Assembly (NCBI RefSeq): GCF_006494715.1 | Contig: NZ_CP041151.1 | Coordinates: 2,666,001-2,730,000, forward strand | DNA length: 64,000 bases | Direction of reading: 5' to 3' | From: Shewanella sp. SNU WT4 | GTDB taxonomy: Bacteria; Pseudomonadota; Gammaproteobacteria; Enterobacterales; Shewanellaceae | Shown: one piece after another, positions 49,656 through 58,620 of the stretch | Layout: the number at the start of each line of letters is the position of its first letter | How positions within the stretch are numbered: position 1 is the first letter of the stretch | Notes under the pieces: generated by a model | Seen by the model: only the letters and a program-made list of their open reading frames with translations | Told to the model about the DNA's origin: nothing | Database searches by the model: none | Translations under genes and position numbers: made by a program

Positions 49656-50975
49656 ATGAACTCAGTCGTTATTGCAGTTTGTTTAATGCTAGCCCTCAGT
49701 CTAGCGCGAGTTAATGTGGTAATCGCATTAACCATTAGTGCCTTGGCTGCTGGTTTAATTGGTGGATTAGATGTACATCAAACCATTTCAGCCTTTAACA
49801 CAGGTCTAGGTGGCGGCGCGCAAATCGCCCTCAGTTATGCCCTCTTAGGTGCCTTTGCCGTAGCTCTGTCCCACTCAGGCTTAACCACCTTAATTTCCCA
49901 TAAAGTCATTCGCTCATTAGGCCATGCGCCCTCCGCCAAAAATACTAATGTGGTGCGTTGGACCTTACTGCTGATTTTATTGGCGATGGCTGTGTCATCC
50001 CAAAATATTTTACCCATACACATCGCCTTTATTCCTATTTTGGTGCCGCCATTACTGCATGTAATGACCAAGCTAAAGCTGGATAGACGTTTAGTAGCCT
50101 GTGTGCTGACCTTTGGTTTAGTGACTACCTATATGGTGTTGCCAATCGGTTTTGGTGGCATATTCCTTAACGATATCTTGTTAGCTAACCTTAATAGCAA
50201 TGGCTTGAATGCCACCTTGGCGCAAATCCCAAGCGCTATGATGTTGCCAGCCTTAGGTATGTTCACTGGTTTATTGATTGCCATCTTCATTAGTTATCGC
50301 CGCCCGCGCGAATACAATGAGCAGCAAGTATTAACCGCAGAGCCTGAAGAAAAAATCCATCCTAAAAGTATCGCCATTGCTCTTGTCGCGATTATCTCGA
50401 CTTTAGCCGTGCAGCTTTACACGGATTCGATGATCTTTGGCGCCTTAGTGGGCTTTATGATCTTCTCTACCAGTGGCGCCCTTAGGCATGTAGCCGATCA
50501 AGACATCTTTAACCAAGGTGTGCGCATGATGGCTAACATTGGCTTTATCATGATTGCCGCGGCAGGTTTTGCCGCTGTGATTAAAGCCACAGGTGAAGTG
50601 AGCTCCCTAGTTGATGCCATTGAATTATTGATTGGTGACAACAAGCCTATGGCGGCGTTACTGATGTTAGTGGTGGGCTTATTGATTACTATGGGCATTG
50701 GCTCATCATTCTCAACCATTCCTATTATTGCCACCATCTATGTGCCATTGGCGTTAAGTTTTGGCTTCTCAGTGCCAGCCACTATTGCCTTAGTCGGCAC
50801 AGCAGCGGCGCTCGGTGATGCGGGCTCGCCAGCTTCAGATTCAACTTTAGGGCCGACCGCAGGTCTTAATGCTGACGGCCAGCATGATCATATGCGCGAT
50901 AGCGTGATCCCAACCTTTATCCACTACAACATTCCGTTACTGGTGTTTGGCTGGATAGCGGCCATGGTGTTATAA
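49656..50975 (+). CDS. Na+/H+ antiporter-family membrane protein, YuiF-like
   Basis: Inner membrane transporter with about 12 helices, 439 residues. Conserved blocks in the second half, [20 protein letters not shown] and [20 protein letters not shown], belong to the Na+/H+ antiporter (NhaC-related) and YuiF group. The ion or amino acid it carries cannot be told from sequence; some relatives are annotated as histidine or short-chain acid transporters. ATG at 49656, MNSVVIAV, without a clear ribosome binding site. Monocistronic, with terminator at 51001. Confidence 0.8.
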   Translation: MNSVVIAVCLMLALSLARVNVVIALTISALAAGLIGGLDVHQTISAFNTGLGGGAQIALSYALLGAFAVALSHSGLTTLISHKVIRSLGHAPSAKNTNVVRWTLLLILLAMAVSSQNILPIHIAFIPILVPPLLHVMTKLKLDRRLVACVLTFGLVTTYMVLPIGFGGIFLNDILLANLNSNGLNATLAQIPSAMMLPALGMFTGLLIAIFISYRRPREYNEQQVLTAEPEEKIHPKSIAIALVAIISTLAVQLYTDSMIFGALVGFMIFSTSGALRHVADQDIFNQGVRMMANIGFIMIAAAGFAAVIKATGEVSSLVDAIELLIGDNKPMAALLMLVVGLLITMGIGSSFSTIPIIATIYVPLALSFGFSVPATIALVGTAAALGDAGSPASDSTLGPTAGLNADGQHDHMRDSVIPTFIHYNIPLLVFGWIAAMVL

Positions 50976-51000
50976 GCGCCAATAGATTGTAGATATACCT

Positions 51001-51030
51001 CACGGGAGCCTTTGGCTCCCGTGTTGCTTT
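51001..51030 (+). terminator. Intrinsic terminator
   Basis: A 10-bp perfect stem, CACGGGAGCC/GGCTCCCGTG, with TTT loop and T-rich tail, after the antiporter gene. Confidence 0.85.
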
Positions 51031-51072
51031 AAGGTAAGTTAAGGATGCAGTTACCTAACATAAGGATATGAA

Positions 51073-51648
51073 ATGACACCATTCTCGGCGCGTAAGCAAG
51101 TGGTAGGCTTCATCGCTTGGTTGCTATTAAGTTATGGCGCCTCCGCGCTCGGCGCCATTGCCTCTATTCAAGCTAAAGCCTTTTATGCTGAACTGTTGCA
51201 ACCAGCATGGGCGCCGCCCGCTTGGGTATTTGGCCCCATGTGGACCACTTTATTTACCTTAATGGCCATTGCCGCCTGGTTGGTATGGCGTCAACCAAGT
51301 GGGTTAAGCATTGAGCCACATGCGCTTGCACAAGATGCACAGCCCCCCCACAGCCTTAACGCAACAGCGCAAATACAGGCGCGCCATAAACGCTTAGCCT
51401 TAGGGTTGTTTGTGGTGCAATTGGGAGTAAATGCGTTGTGGAGTTGGCTATTTTTTGCGTGGCATTTAGGCCTGTTCGCCTTCGTGGATATCTTAATGTT
51501 ACTTGGCCTAATTCTGGCCACCTTAATGGCCTTCTACCGAGTCCATAAAGTCGCTGGCTTTTTACTACTGCCCTATTTTCTCTGGGTCAGTTTTGCTGCC
51601 ATCCTGAGCTACTTTTTGTGGCAGAATAATCCAACACTACAGGGCTAA
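51073..51648 (+). CDS. TspO/MBR-family tryptophan-rich membrane protein
   Basis: Five-helix membrane protein of the TspO family, which bind porphyrins and related compounds. Recognisable blocks: PAWAPPAWVFGPMWTTLF, NALWSWLFFAWH, and PYFLWVSFAAILSYFLWQNNP. 191 residues against about 155-160 in typical members: the excess is a hydrophilic insert of about 35 residues (about 74-112, including SIEPHALAQDAQPPHS) between helices 2 and 3. Its role is unknown. ATG at 51073 with AAGGA upstream. Confidence 0.88.
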   Translation: MTPFSARKQVVGFIAWLLLSYGASALGAIASIQAKAFYAELLQPAWAPPAWVFGPMWTTLFTLMAIAAWLVWRQPSGLSIEPHALAQDAQPPHSLNATAQIQARHKRLALGLFVVQLGVNALWSWLFFAWHLGLFAFVDILMLLGLILATLMAFYRVHKVAGFLLLPYFLWVSFAAILSYFLWQNNPTLQG

Positions 51649-51677
51649 TGCACAGACTAAGTTTGAAAGTGAGATCT

Positions 51678-51702
51678 AGCCCAAGCGCTAGCTTGGGCTT
51701 TA
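51678..51702. terminator. Intrinsic terminator between convergent genes
   Basis: AGCCCAAGC/GCTTGGGCT with GCTA loop and T-rich tail, between tspO and rof. Confidence 0.85.
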
Positions 51703-51703
51703 G

Positions 51704-51949
51704 TTAAGCGTCAAAACTCACGCGCGTAAAATGCGGATTATCGACAGTCACTTCAAGGATGGCTAAGGTATCTAATACCACTAAGCAGTCGCTGCCATTG
51801 ACCTCTACCTTGATGCATTCTTGCTTAGCCAGATTACGCACAGTATCTAGCGCAACACCTGCAATCACCTCAGTATTTTTGAGGGTGAGTTTTACTGGAT
51901 AACGGTATAAACAGACGATTTCAATATAATCGTACTGATGGCAATTCAT
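51704..51949 (-). CDS. rof: Rho-binding antiterminator Rof
   Basis: Inhibits Rho-dependent transcription termination by binding Rho. 81 residues from the ATG at 51949 (MNCHQYDYIEIVCLYRY), with AAGGA 8 bp before it; the frame goes further up to 52000 but the start chosen gives the family's normal N-terminus. CxxYDxxE is the family signature and the fold is a small beta-barrel, as expected. Compact, cytoplasmic. It has its own terminator at 51678. Confidence 0.82.
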   Translation of the reverse strand: MNCHQYDYIEIVCLYRYPVKLTLKNTEVIAGVALDTVRNLAKQECIKVEVNGSDCLVVLDTLAILEVTVDNPHFTRVSFDA

Positions 51950-52179
51950 ATAAACCATCCTTAGGCTGCGCCTATGTTTAGCGTTAGTGGCCAAGGTCAA
52001 CGAGTGATTAAGCTAACCTTCAGCATCCGATTTAGCAATCAGGGTGTAGTACAAACTAACTTAAAGAAGCCAAGATTTAATGTATATAGATGTATTTGCT
52101 TTAACTCTCGCTGGGTTCGCTACCAATCTCTTGATTGATAACGTCATTTAACCAACTATCGCGCCTTAGTCCCCCTTTG

Positions 52180-52671
52180 TTAGCCACCGTAAATCACGGC
52201 CTCTGGTATTTGATATTGCTCGTAATCATTGACCTTGATGAGCCATTCATCGCCGTTCTTAGTGGCTGTAACTGTGGAATCGGCGGCGGTGACCTTATCT
52301 CCAGTAAAGCTTAAGATACGCTCGAAACCACCAGGCGGCGTGATATGAACCTCGGCATGACCTGATTTACCGCGAATAACCCCAAAATCACACTGCGCGG
52401 CACCAAGCTTTGTATCCCCCATGGCACAAGTGATTTTACCCATCGCGTGATATGGCGTGTTTTCGACCTTGGCATCATGCAAAGGTGCATCGCTTACAAA
52501 TCCCGCCTTGGCATTTTCAGCTTGGGTTTTGTTGAGATCACAACCTTGCAATTCAGAAACCTGCGTACAGCCTGAACGCTCAAGCTGCTGCCGGTATTTA
52601 TCATTGATAGCATCGGCAGAAAAACTTGATAAACCAGTAATCACAAGCACAGATATCAGTTTGATGTTCAT
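52180..52671 (-). CDS. Periplasmic protein of unknown function
   Basis: Not recognised. 163 residues with a signal peptide (LISVLVITGLSSFSADA), then a domain with four cysteines in two pairs (GCTQVSELQGCD and ITCAMGD...AQCDFG), suggesting two disulfides and a periplasmic location. The C-terminal half is beta-rich (VHITPPGGFERILSF, VTATKNGDEWLIKVNDYEQYQIPEAVIYGG in outline). It looks like a conserved hypothetical of Shewanella and Pseudomonas type. Its neighbours are rof and upp; no operon. Confidence 0.7.
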   Translation of the reverse strand: MNIKLISVLVITGLSSFSADAINDKYRQQLERSGCTQVSELQGCDLNKTQAENAKAGFVSDAPLHDAKVENTPYHAMGKITCAMGDTKLGAAQCDFGVIRGKSGHAEVHITPPGGFERILSFTGDKVTAADSTVTATKNGDEWLIKVNDYEQYQIPEAVIYGG

Positions 52672-52806
52672 TTGAAATGTCCTTATTTCAAGTCATTAAT
52701 TATGAGGTTGCCAGATTGGCTGCTGCCATTTAACAGCTAGGTTAGATATTGAGTCTATAAAAGCACATAGGCTTACGCTAATGCTAGAGGATTTTTGAAT
52801 AACAAA

Positions 52807-52828
52807 AAAGGAGCCTATGGGCTCCTTT
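52807..52828 (-). terminator. Intrinsic terminator of upp
   Basis: AAAGGAGCC/GGCTCCTTT stem with 4-base loop and a reverse-strand T-run. Confidence 0.88.
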
Positions 52829-52875
52829 ATTCAATGCGTTAGCTAGCTAGTAATAGCTAAAACACGGCAAGTAAC

Positions 52876-53502
52876 TTACTTAGTACCGAAAATCTTATCA
52901 CCCGCATCGCCTAAACCTGGCAGGATATAGCCTTTTTCATTTAAGCACTTATCAATTGAGGCAGTGTAAAGCTCAACGTCTGGGTGGGCTTTTTCAAGGG
53001 CAGCAATACCTTCAGGCGCAGCGACTAATACCAAGGCTTTGATAGAAGTACAACCACGCTTCTTGAGCAGATCTAAGGTAGCGATCATAGAGCCGCCAGT
53101 TGCCAACATAGGGTCAACCACTAAGGCGATACGCTCATTCATGTCGCTAGCCAGCTTCTCGAAATATGGCACTGGCTCTAAAGTTTCTTCGTCGCGATAA
53201 ATACCAACAACTGAGATACGCGCGCTAGGAATGTGCTCTAGTACACCGTCCATCATGCCAAGACCCGCACGTAAAATAGGTACTACAGTAACCTTTTTAC
53301 CTTTGATTTGATCGACTTCAACAGGACCGTTCCAGCCATCAATAGTGACTTTTTCAGTTTCAAAATCAGCAGTCGCTTCGTAGGTCAGCAAGCTGCCAAC
53401 TTCCGCCGCCAGTTCACGGAAACGCTTAGTGCTAATATCACCTTCACGCATCAGACCAATTTTATGGCGAACCAGTGGATGTTTAACCTCGACAACTTTC
53501 AT
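52876..53502 (-). CDS. upp: Uracil phosphoribosyltransferase
   Basis: Salvages uracil to UMP using PRPP. The PRPP-binding loop is [20 protein letters not shown]; the uracil-binding [18 protein letters not shown] is at the C-terminus. 208 residues from the ATG at 53502 ([16 protein letters not shown]), which has AGGAG upstream; the 10 extra codons up to 53532 are not conserved. It lies head to head with purM. Confidence 0.95.
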   Translation of the reverse strand: MKVVEVKHPLVRHKIGLMREGDISTKRFRELAAEVGSLLTYEATADFETEKVTIDGWNGPVEVDQIKGKKVTVVPILRAGLGMMDGVLEHIPSARISVVGIYRDEETLEPVPYFEKLASDMNERIALVVDPMLATGGSMIATLDLLKKRGCTSIKALVLVAAPEGIAALEKAHPDVELYTASIDKCLNEKGYILPGLGDAGDKIFGTK

Positions 53503-53864
53503 TGTTTTCTCCTGCTTAATTTTTATTGTCAAGCTAACCAGTCAGCTTGACTCTTCAATGCGCTGAAACTCGCTATTACTGCATTAGTACGCCTGAGCTT
53601 AAGGCGTTGCAACGTTTTAAAAAGCAAATTTGGTGGATATTAGACAATTTGCCTGTAGGAATAAACATAAACTTGGTCAATATCGCAAAATCGTGAACCA
53701 AGTCGACATTATTCACCAAACCGCAATAAAAACAGGCTGATTTTGCATAATTTGCATAATCAGCGTTCGCCACAAGGGAAAGTGCGCGGGTATTATGCCC
53801 ATGAGCAAAATGCTAGAATGCCCGCATAAGAACACTCTTATCACTTGTACCCAAGAGGATCGCC
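53503..53864. other. Divergent regulatory region between upp and purM
   Basis: 362 bp with no ORF of note. It contains an 8-bp hairpin (GTCAAGCT at 53528-53535 with AGCTTGAC at 53544-53551) in the upp leader and the perfect 10-bp palindrome CGTTGCAACG. I saw no full PurR box. TAGAAT at about 53815 could be the -10 of purM. Confidence 0.5.
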
Positions 53865-54902
53865 GTGAGCACCCCGACCCCACTGAGTTATAAAGATGCC
53901 GGTGTAGATATCGACGCCGGAAATGCCCTAGTCACTAACATCAAATCTGCCGTAAAGCGTACCCACAGACCCGAAGTTCTCGGTAATCTTGGCGGTTTTG
54001 GCGCCCTGTGTGAACTCCCCACTAAGTATAAGCAGCCTGTGCTAGTGTCTGGCACCGATGGTGTTGGTACTAAATTGCGCTTAGCGATTGATTTCAAGAA
54101 GCATGATACCGTTGGCGTTGATTTAGTCGCTATGTGTGTCAATGACTTAATCGTTCAAGGCGCAGAACCTTTATTCTTTTTAGATTATTACGCCACGGGT
54201 AAATTGGACGTTGCGGCAGCGACAGCTGTCGTTAATGGTATTGCCGATGGTTGTCAGCAATCTGGCTGCGCACTGATTGGTGGTGAAACCGCCGAAATGC
54301 CTGGTATGTATGAAGGTGATGACTACGATCTGGCAGGTTTCTGTGTCGGTGTAGTAGAAAAAGCTGATATCATTGATGGGTCTAAGGTCACAGCGGGCGA
54401 TGCCTTAATCGCTTTGGCCTCAAGCGGCCCTCACTCTAACGGTTATTCGTTAATCCGCAAAGTGTTAGAAGTGAGCCAAGCCGAGCCCCAACAATTGCTT
54501 GCTGGCAAACCGCTGATTGAGCACTTGTTGGAACCAACAAAAATTTATGTAAAGTCGTTATTAGCATTGATCGAGCAATCTGACGTTCACGCCATGGCAC
54601 ACATCACTGGTGGTGGCTTTTGGGAGAATATTCCGCGCGTATTGCCAGACCACTGCAAGGCCGTAATTGACGGTAAATCTTGGCAGTGGCCAGCAATATT
54701 TAACTGGATTCAAGACGCTGGTAATATTGAGCAATACGAAATGTACCGCACCTTTAACTGTGGTGTAGGTATGATAGTCGCGTTGCCAGAATCAGCAGTG
54801 GATGAAGCGCTCTCTCTATTGTCTGCCCACGGTGAAACTGCTTGGCGTATCGGCACCATTGCCAAGCGCAATAACGACGAAGAGCAAGTGGAGATCCTTT
54901 AA
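53865..54902 (+). CDS. purM: Phosphoribosylformylglycinamidine cyclo-ligase
   Basis: Closes FGAM to AIR in purine synthesis, using ATP. 345 residues; [24 protein letters not shown] and [13 protein letters not shown] are the conserved blocks of PurM. GTG start at 53865 behind AGAGGA. Its stop codon shares one base with the purN start (TAATG), so translation is coupled. Confidence 0.96.
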   Translation: MSTPTPLSYKDAGVDIDAGNALVTNIKSAVKRTHRPEVLGNLGGFGALCELPTKYKQPVLVSGTDGVGTKLRLAIDFKKHDTVGVDLVAMCVNDLIVQGAEPLFFLDYYATGKLDVAAATAVVNGIADGCQQSGCALIGGETAEMPGMYEGDDYDLAGFCVGVVEKADIIDGSKVTAGDALIALASSGPHSNGYSLIRKVLEVSQAEPQQLLAGKPLIEHLLEPTKIYVKSLLALIEQSDVHAMAHITGGGFWENIPRVLPDHCKAVIDGKSWQWPAIFNWIQDAGNIEQYEMYRTFNCGVGMIVALPESAVDEALSLLSAHGETAWRIGTIAKRNNDEEQVEIL

Positions 54903-55546
54903 TGGAATCATGCTGTCGCATCCTGGTACTCATTTCTGGCCAAGGTACTAACCTTCAAGCCATTATTGATGGTTGTTTTGATAATCTCAATGCCGACGTT
55001 ATCGGCGTCATCAGTAACCAAGCCGATGCTTATGGTTTAGTACGCGCGCATCAACATGAGATTGATACTAGTTGCGTACTGGTCCATGACGATGAAAGCC
55101 GCGAACAATACGACCAGCGCTTAATGGTGGCGATTGATAAATATCAGCCTGATTTAATCGTGCTGGCTGGTTTTATGCGGATTTTAGGTGAAGAGTTGGT
55201 GCTTAAATATCAAGGACGTATGATCAACATTCATCCGTCATTGTTACCTCGTCACCCAGGGCTGAATACTCACCAGCGCGCTATGGATGCAGGCGACACT
55301 GAACATGGCTGTAGCGTTCATTTTGTCATTCCAGCCTTAGATGCCGGCCCAGTGATTTTGCAAGCCAAAGTACCTGTGTACCCAGAAGACAGCATTGAAG
55401 TGCTAGCTGAGCGTGTCCATGAGCAAGAACATGCCATTTACCCATTAGTGGTTAAATGGTTCAGTCAAGACCGCCTGCGCCTCATTGATGGCCAAGCTTA
55501 TCTTGATAATAAGCTCATAGGTGTTAATGGTTACGCGCCAGACTAA
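54902..55546 (+). CDS. purN: Phosphoribosylglycinamide formyltransferase
   Basis: Transfers formyl from 10-formyl-tetrahydrofolate to GAR. 214 residues with LISGQGTNLQAII, GFMRILGEELV, NIHPSLLPRHPGLNTHQRA (catalytic Asn and His) and the HFVIPALDAGPVILQ block. Second gene of purMN. A strong terminator follows at 55561. Confidence 0.96.
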   Translation: MESCCRILVLISGQGTNLQAIIDGCFDNLNADVIGVISNQADAYGLVRAHQHEIDTSCVLVHDDESREQYDQRLMVAIDKYQPDLIVLAGFMRILGEELVLKYQGRMINIHPSLLPRHPGLNTHQRAMDAGDTEHGCSVHFVIPALDAGPVILQAKVPVYPEDSIEVLAERVHEQEHAIYPLVVKWFSQDRLRLIDGQAYLDNKLIGVNGYAPD

Positions 55547-55560
55547 ACTCCTCGACTTGA

Positions 55561-55587
55561 AAAAAACGGCCTTTATGGCCGTTTTTT
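55561..55587. terminator. Intrinsic terminator after purMN
   Basis: An 11-bp stem, AAAAAACGGCC/GGCCGTTTTTT, with TTTAT loop. Confidence 0.94.
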
Positions 55588-55670
55588 ATGCCCATTTTCA
55601 ACCTAAATTCATTCCCTCCGCTGGCTAATTCCTCTACATTGACCATAGGTTTATTTACCGGAAGTGACTG

Positions 55671-56417
55671 ATGAAAAGTGTTATTTGTGATATCGATGGC
55701 GTGCTGTTGCACAACAATCGTTTAATACCTGGCAGCGACCGCTTTATCCACCGCTTGCTTGAACAAGGAAATCCGCTCGTTATTCTGACCAATTACCCAG
55801 TACAAACCGGCAAAGATTTACAAAATCGACTGGGAGCCGTGGGCATTGAAGTCCCAGAAACCTGTTTTTATACCTCGGCCATGGCCACCGCCGACTTCTT
55901 GACCCACCAGCACGGCGATAAGGCCTTTGTCATAGGTGAAGGCGCCCTCACCCATGAACTCTATAAAGCCGGATTTACCATTACCGATATCAACCCTGAT
56001 TTCGTGATTGTGGGTGAAACCAAATCTTATAACTGGGATATGATCCATAAAGCAGCGCGCTTTGTGGCTAATGGTGCGCGTTTTATTGCGACTAATCCTG
56101 ATACCAACGGCCCAGATTACAGCCCAGCGTGCGGCGCATTGTGCGCCCCGATTGAGCGCATCAGTGGCAAAAAACCTTTTTATGTGGGAAAACCCAGCGC
56201 TTGGATTATTCGCTCGGCGCTTAACAGCATAGATGCTCATTCAGAAAATACCGTGATCGTGGGTGACAACATGAAAACCGATATTTTGGCAGGCTTTCAA
56301 GCTGGACTTGAAACTATTCTGGTTACATCTGGCGTGAGTCAACTAGCTGATATTGATAAAGAACCTTTCCGGCCGAACCATGTGTTTGAGTGCGCGGCCG
56401 ATATTGACGTAGTTTAA
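55671..56417 (+). CDS. nagD: HAD-superfamily nucleotide phosphatase NagD
   Basis: Haloacid-dehalogenase IIA phosphatase; E. coli NagD hydrolyses UMP and GMP. The nucleophile motif ICDIDGVLLHNN is at residues 5-16, then LTNYPVQTGKDL, and GEGALTHELYKAGFTITDINPDFVIVGE (outlined) gives very close similarity to E. coli NagD; GDNMKTDILAGFQAGLET holds motif IV. 248 residues. In E. coli nagD is next to asnB, as here; the other nag genes are absent. Confidence 0.93.
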   Translation: MKSVICDIDGVLLHNNRLIPGSDRFIHRLLEQGNPLVILTNYPVQTGKDLQNRLGAVGIEVPETCFYTSAMATADFLTHQHGDKAFVIGEGALTHELYKAGFTITDINPDFVIVGETKSYNWDMIHKAARFVANGARFIATNPDTNGPDYSPACGALCAPIERISGKKPFYVGKPSAWIIRSALNSIDAHSENTVIVGDNMKTDILAGFQAGLETILVTSGVSQLADIDKEPFRPNHVFECAADIDVV

Positions 56418-56775
56418 ACAAGCTTAAACTTAGCGAGTCACTAGTGTTTGCTGTGTCATGCCGACACAAACGTTCAAAAAGAAGCCGATTAGCGGCTTTT
56501 TTATGTTTAAGCAAAAAAATAAGCCTAAGCATCAATTCATTAAAACACCCGCAAAAACCAAACCAGCAATTACACAAGCAACAATAAAACAAACGAAATA
56601 ATGAATATACGCAAATCAAAGCACGCAGATAACACGCTCATATTCAGCTAAAACACCAAAATAACGAACAAATCACAAAAACGACATTTGATCATCTCAG
56701 CAGTCGGTGGCAGACTCTAGTTATCGACATTATATCAACGCCTTGATATTAAATTACTTTGAGCTGGAGTTCGCC

Positions 56776-58437
56776 ATGTGTTCTATTTTTGCCATTCTTG
56801 ATATTCAAACTGATGCTGATAGCCTGCGCCCGATTGCGTTAGAAATGTCAAAACGCCTACGTCACCGCGGCCCCGATTGGTCTGGAATTTATCAAGACGA
56901 TCACGCTATTTTGGCCCACGAACGTTTAGCCATTGTGGACATTGAGCATGGCGCTCAGCCACTCTATAGCCAAGACAACAGCTTAGTATTAGCGGTAAAC
57001 GGTGAGATCTATAACCACAAGCAATTGAAAGCCGATCTCGGCGATAAATACAGCTATCAAACCAACTCAGACTGCGAAGTTATTTTGGCGTTATATCAAG
57101 AATATGGCTGCGAATTCTTAGACATGCTCAACGGAATTTTCGCCTTTGTGTTATACGACAAACGCACAGGTAGTTATCTGATTGGCCGCGATCATATGGG
57201 CATTATCCCGCTTTATACTGGCCATGATAGCGCTGGCAACATGTATGTTGCCTCAGAAATGAAAGCCTTAGTGCCAGTATGTAGCCATGTGGCCGAGTTT
57301 GCTCCAGGTCAATATCAGCAATCAGGCCAAGCGCCAGTGCGCTACTACGTGCGTGATTGGATGGAGTATCAAGCAGTTGCTGACAATGCAGCTAGCAGCC
57401 AAGAAATCAGGCAAGCGCTGGAAGCGGCGGTTAAACGCCAATTAATGTCTGACGTGCCTTATGGTGTGCTGCTCTCTGGCGGCTTAGATTCATCGGTCAT
57501 TTCAGCCATTACTCAAACCTATGCTAAACATCGCATTGAAGATAACGATGCATCGGATGCTTGGTGGCCACAATTGCATTCATTTGCCGTAGGTCTGCAA
57601 GGCGCGCCGGATCTAGCCGCCGCGCAAAAGGTCGCGGCCGCCATAGGCACAATTCATCACGAAATCCATTTCACTTTCCAAGAAGGTTTAGATGCTATTA
57701 GTGATGTTATCTATCATCTAGAAACCTATGATGTCACTACCATTCGAGCCGCTACACCTATGTATTTGATGGCGCGTAAAATCAAAGCCATGGGGATTAA
57801 AATGGTGTTGTCGGGTGAAGGCGCCGATGAACTGTTTGGCGGTTACCTGTACTTTCATAAGGCACCTAATGCTGAAGCCTTCCATGAAGAGTTAGTGCGT
57901 AAACTTGATAAACTGCATCTATTTGATTGTCTGCGCGCCAACAAAGCGATGGCCGCTTGGGGATTAGAAGCGCGTGTGCCTTTCTTAGATAAAGAATTTA
58001 TTGATGTTGCCATGCGCACTAACCCGCAAGCCAAGATGTCTGGCAAGGGCAAGATAGAGAAGCATATTTTGCGTGAAGCCTTTGCTGATGCACTGCCAGA
58101 ATCTGTGGTATGGCGTCAAAAAGAGCAATTCAGCGATGGCGTGGGCTACTCATGGATTGATGGCTTAAAAGAAGTAGCAGCAGCCAAAGTGTCTGATAAA
58201 GATATGGAAAACGCTCACTTCCGCTTTCCTTATAACACGCCAACCACCAAAGAAGCCTATTTCTATCGTGGTTTCTTTGAGCAGCATTTTCCACTGCCAA
58301 GCGCCGCAGAAACTGTGCCTGGGGGGAAATCAGTGGCCTGCTCAACTCCTGAAGCATTAGCGTGGGACGTTAGCTTGCAAGGCATTATAGATCCGTCTGG
58401 TCGCTCAGTACGTGAAGTGCATACCGCAAGCTACTAA
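56776..58437 (+). CDS. asnB: Asparagine synthetase B (glutamine-hydrolysing)
   Basis: Makes asparagine from aspartate, ATP and glutamine. The Ntn glutaminase domain starts with Cys2 right after Met (MCSIFAIL), which fixes the start at the ATG 56776 behind GGAG; an upstream in-frame start at 56707 would block Cys2. The synthetase domain has the PP-loop LLSGGLDSSVIS and MVLSGEGADELFGGYL. 553 residues, like E. coli AsnB. The stop codon lies in the first unit of a 14-bp tandem repeat. Confidence 0.96.
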   Translation: MCSIFAILDIQTDADSLRPIALEMSKRLRHRGPDWSGIYQDDHAILAHERLAIVDIEHGAQPLYSQDNSLVLAVNGEIYNHKQLKADLGDKYSYQTNSDCEVILALYQEYGCEFLDMLNGIFAFVLYDKRTGSYLIGRDHMGIIPLYTGHDSAGNMYVASEMKALVPVCSHVAEFAPGQYQQSGQAPVRYYVRDWMEYQAVADNAASSQEIRQALEAAVKRQLMSDVPYGVLLSGGLDSSVISAITQTYAKHRIEDNDASDAWWPQLHSFAVGLQGAPDLAAAQKVAAAIGTIHHEIHFTFQEGLDAISDVIYHLETYDVTTIRAATPMYLMARKIKAMGIKMVLSGEGADELFGGYLYFHKAPNAEAFHEELVRKLDKLHLFDCLRANKAMAAWGLEARVPFLDKEFIDVAMRTNPQAKMSGKGKIEKHILREAFADALPESVVWRQKEQFSDGVGYSWIDGLKEVAAAKVSDKDMENAHFRFPYNTPTTKEAYFYRGFFEQHFPLPSAAETVPGGKSVACSTPEALAWDVSLQGIIDPSGRSVREVHTASY

Positions 58438-58518
58438 TGCCAAGTAACTAATGCCAAGTAACTAATGCCAAGTAACTAATGCTAAGCGACTGATGCCAAG
58501 CGACTAAGGCTTAGGTGA
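58435..58518. repeat. 14-bp tandem repeat after asnB
   Basis: Three exact TAATGCCAAGTAAC units, then two diverged (TAATGCTAAGCGAC, TGATGCCAAGCGAC) and a weaker sixth. The asnB stop is the first TAA. Confidence 0.95.
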
Positions 58519-58590
58519 TTAAGTGCTAGTGATTAGCTAGCACCATAAAGACTGCTGTTAACAATAACCAACGCCCTGATTAGTTCATAA

Positions 58591-58620
58591 TGCCACTCGC
58601 TTAAGAGCGAGTGGCATTTT
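58591..58620 (+). terminator. Terminator inside the IS end, overlapping the transposase stop
   Basis: TGCCACTCGCT pairs with AGCGAGTGGCA around a 4-base loop, followed by TTTTT on the forward strand. It would stop transcription entering from asnB; the transposase stop codon lies in the loop. Confidence 0.85.

Noticed and set aside
53503..53864. PurR operator in front of purM
   Set aside because: Only a 10-bp palindrome CGTTGCAACG and partial resemblance were found; spacing and bases do not match the PurR consensus.
55818..56240. A reverse ORF of 140 residues inside nagD
   Set aside because: Antisense shadow of nagD, which has full-length conservation and all motifs.
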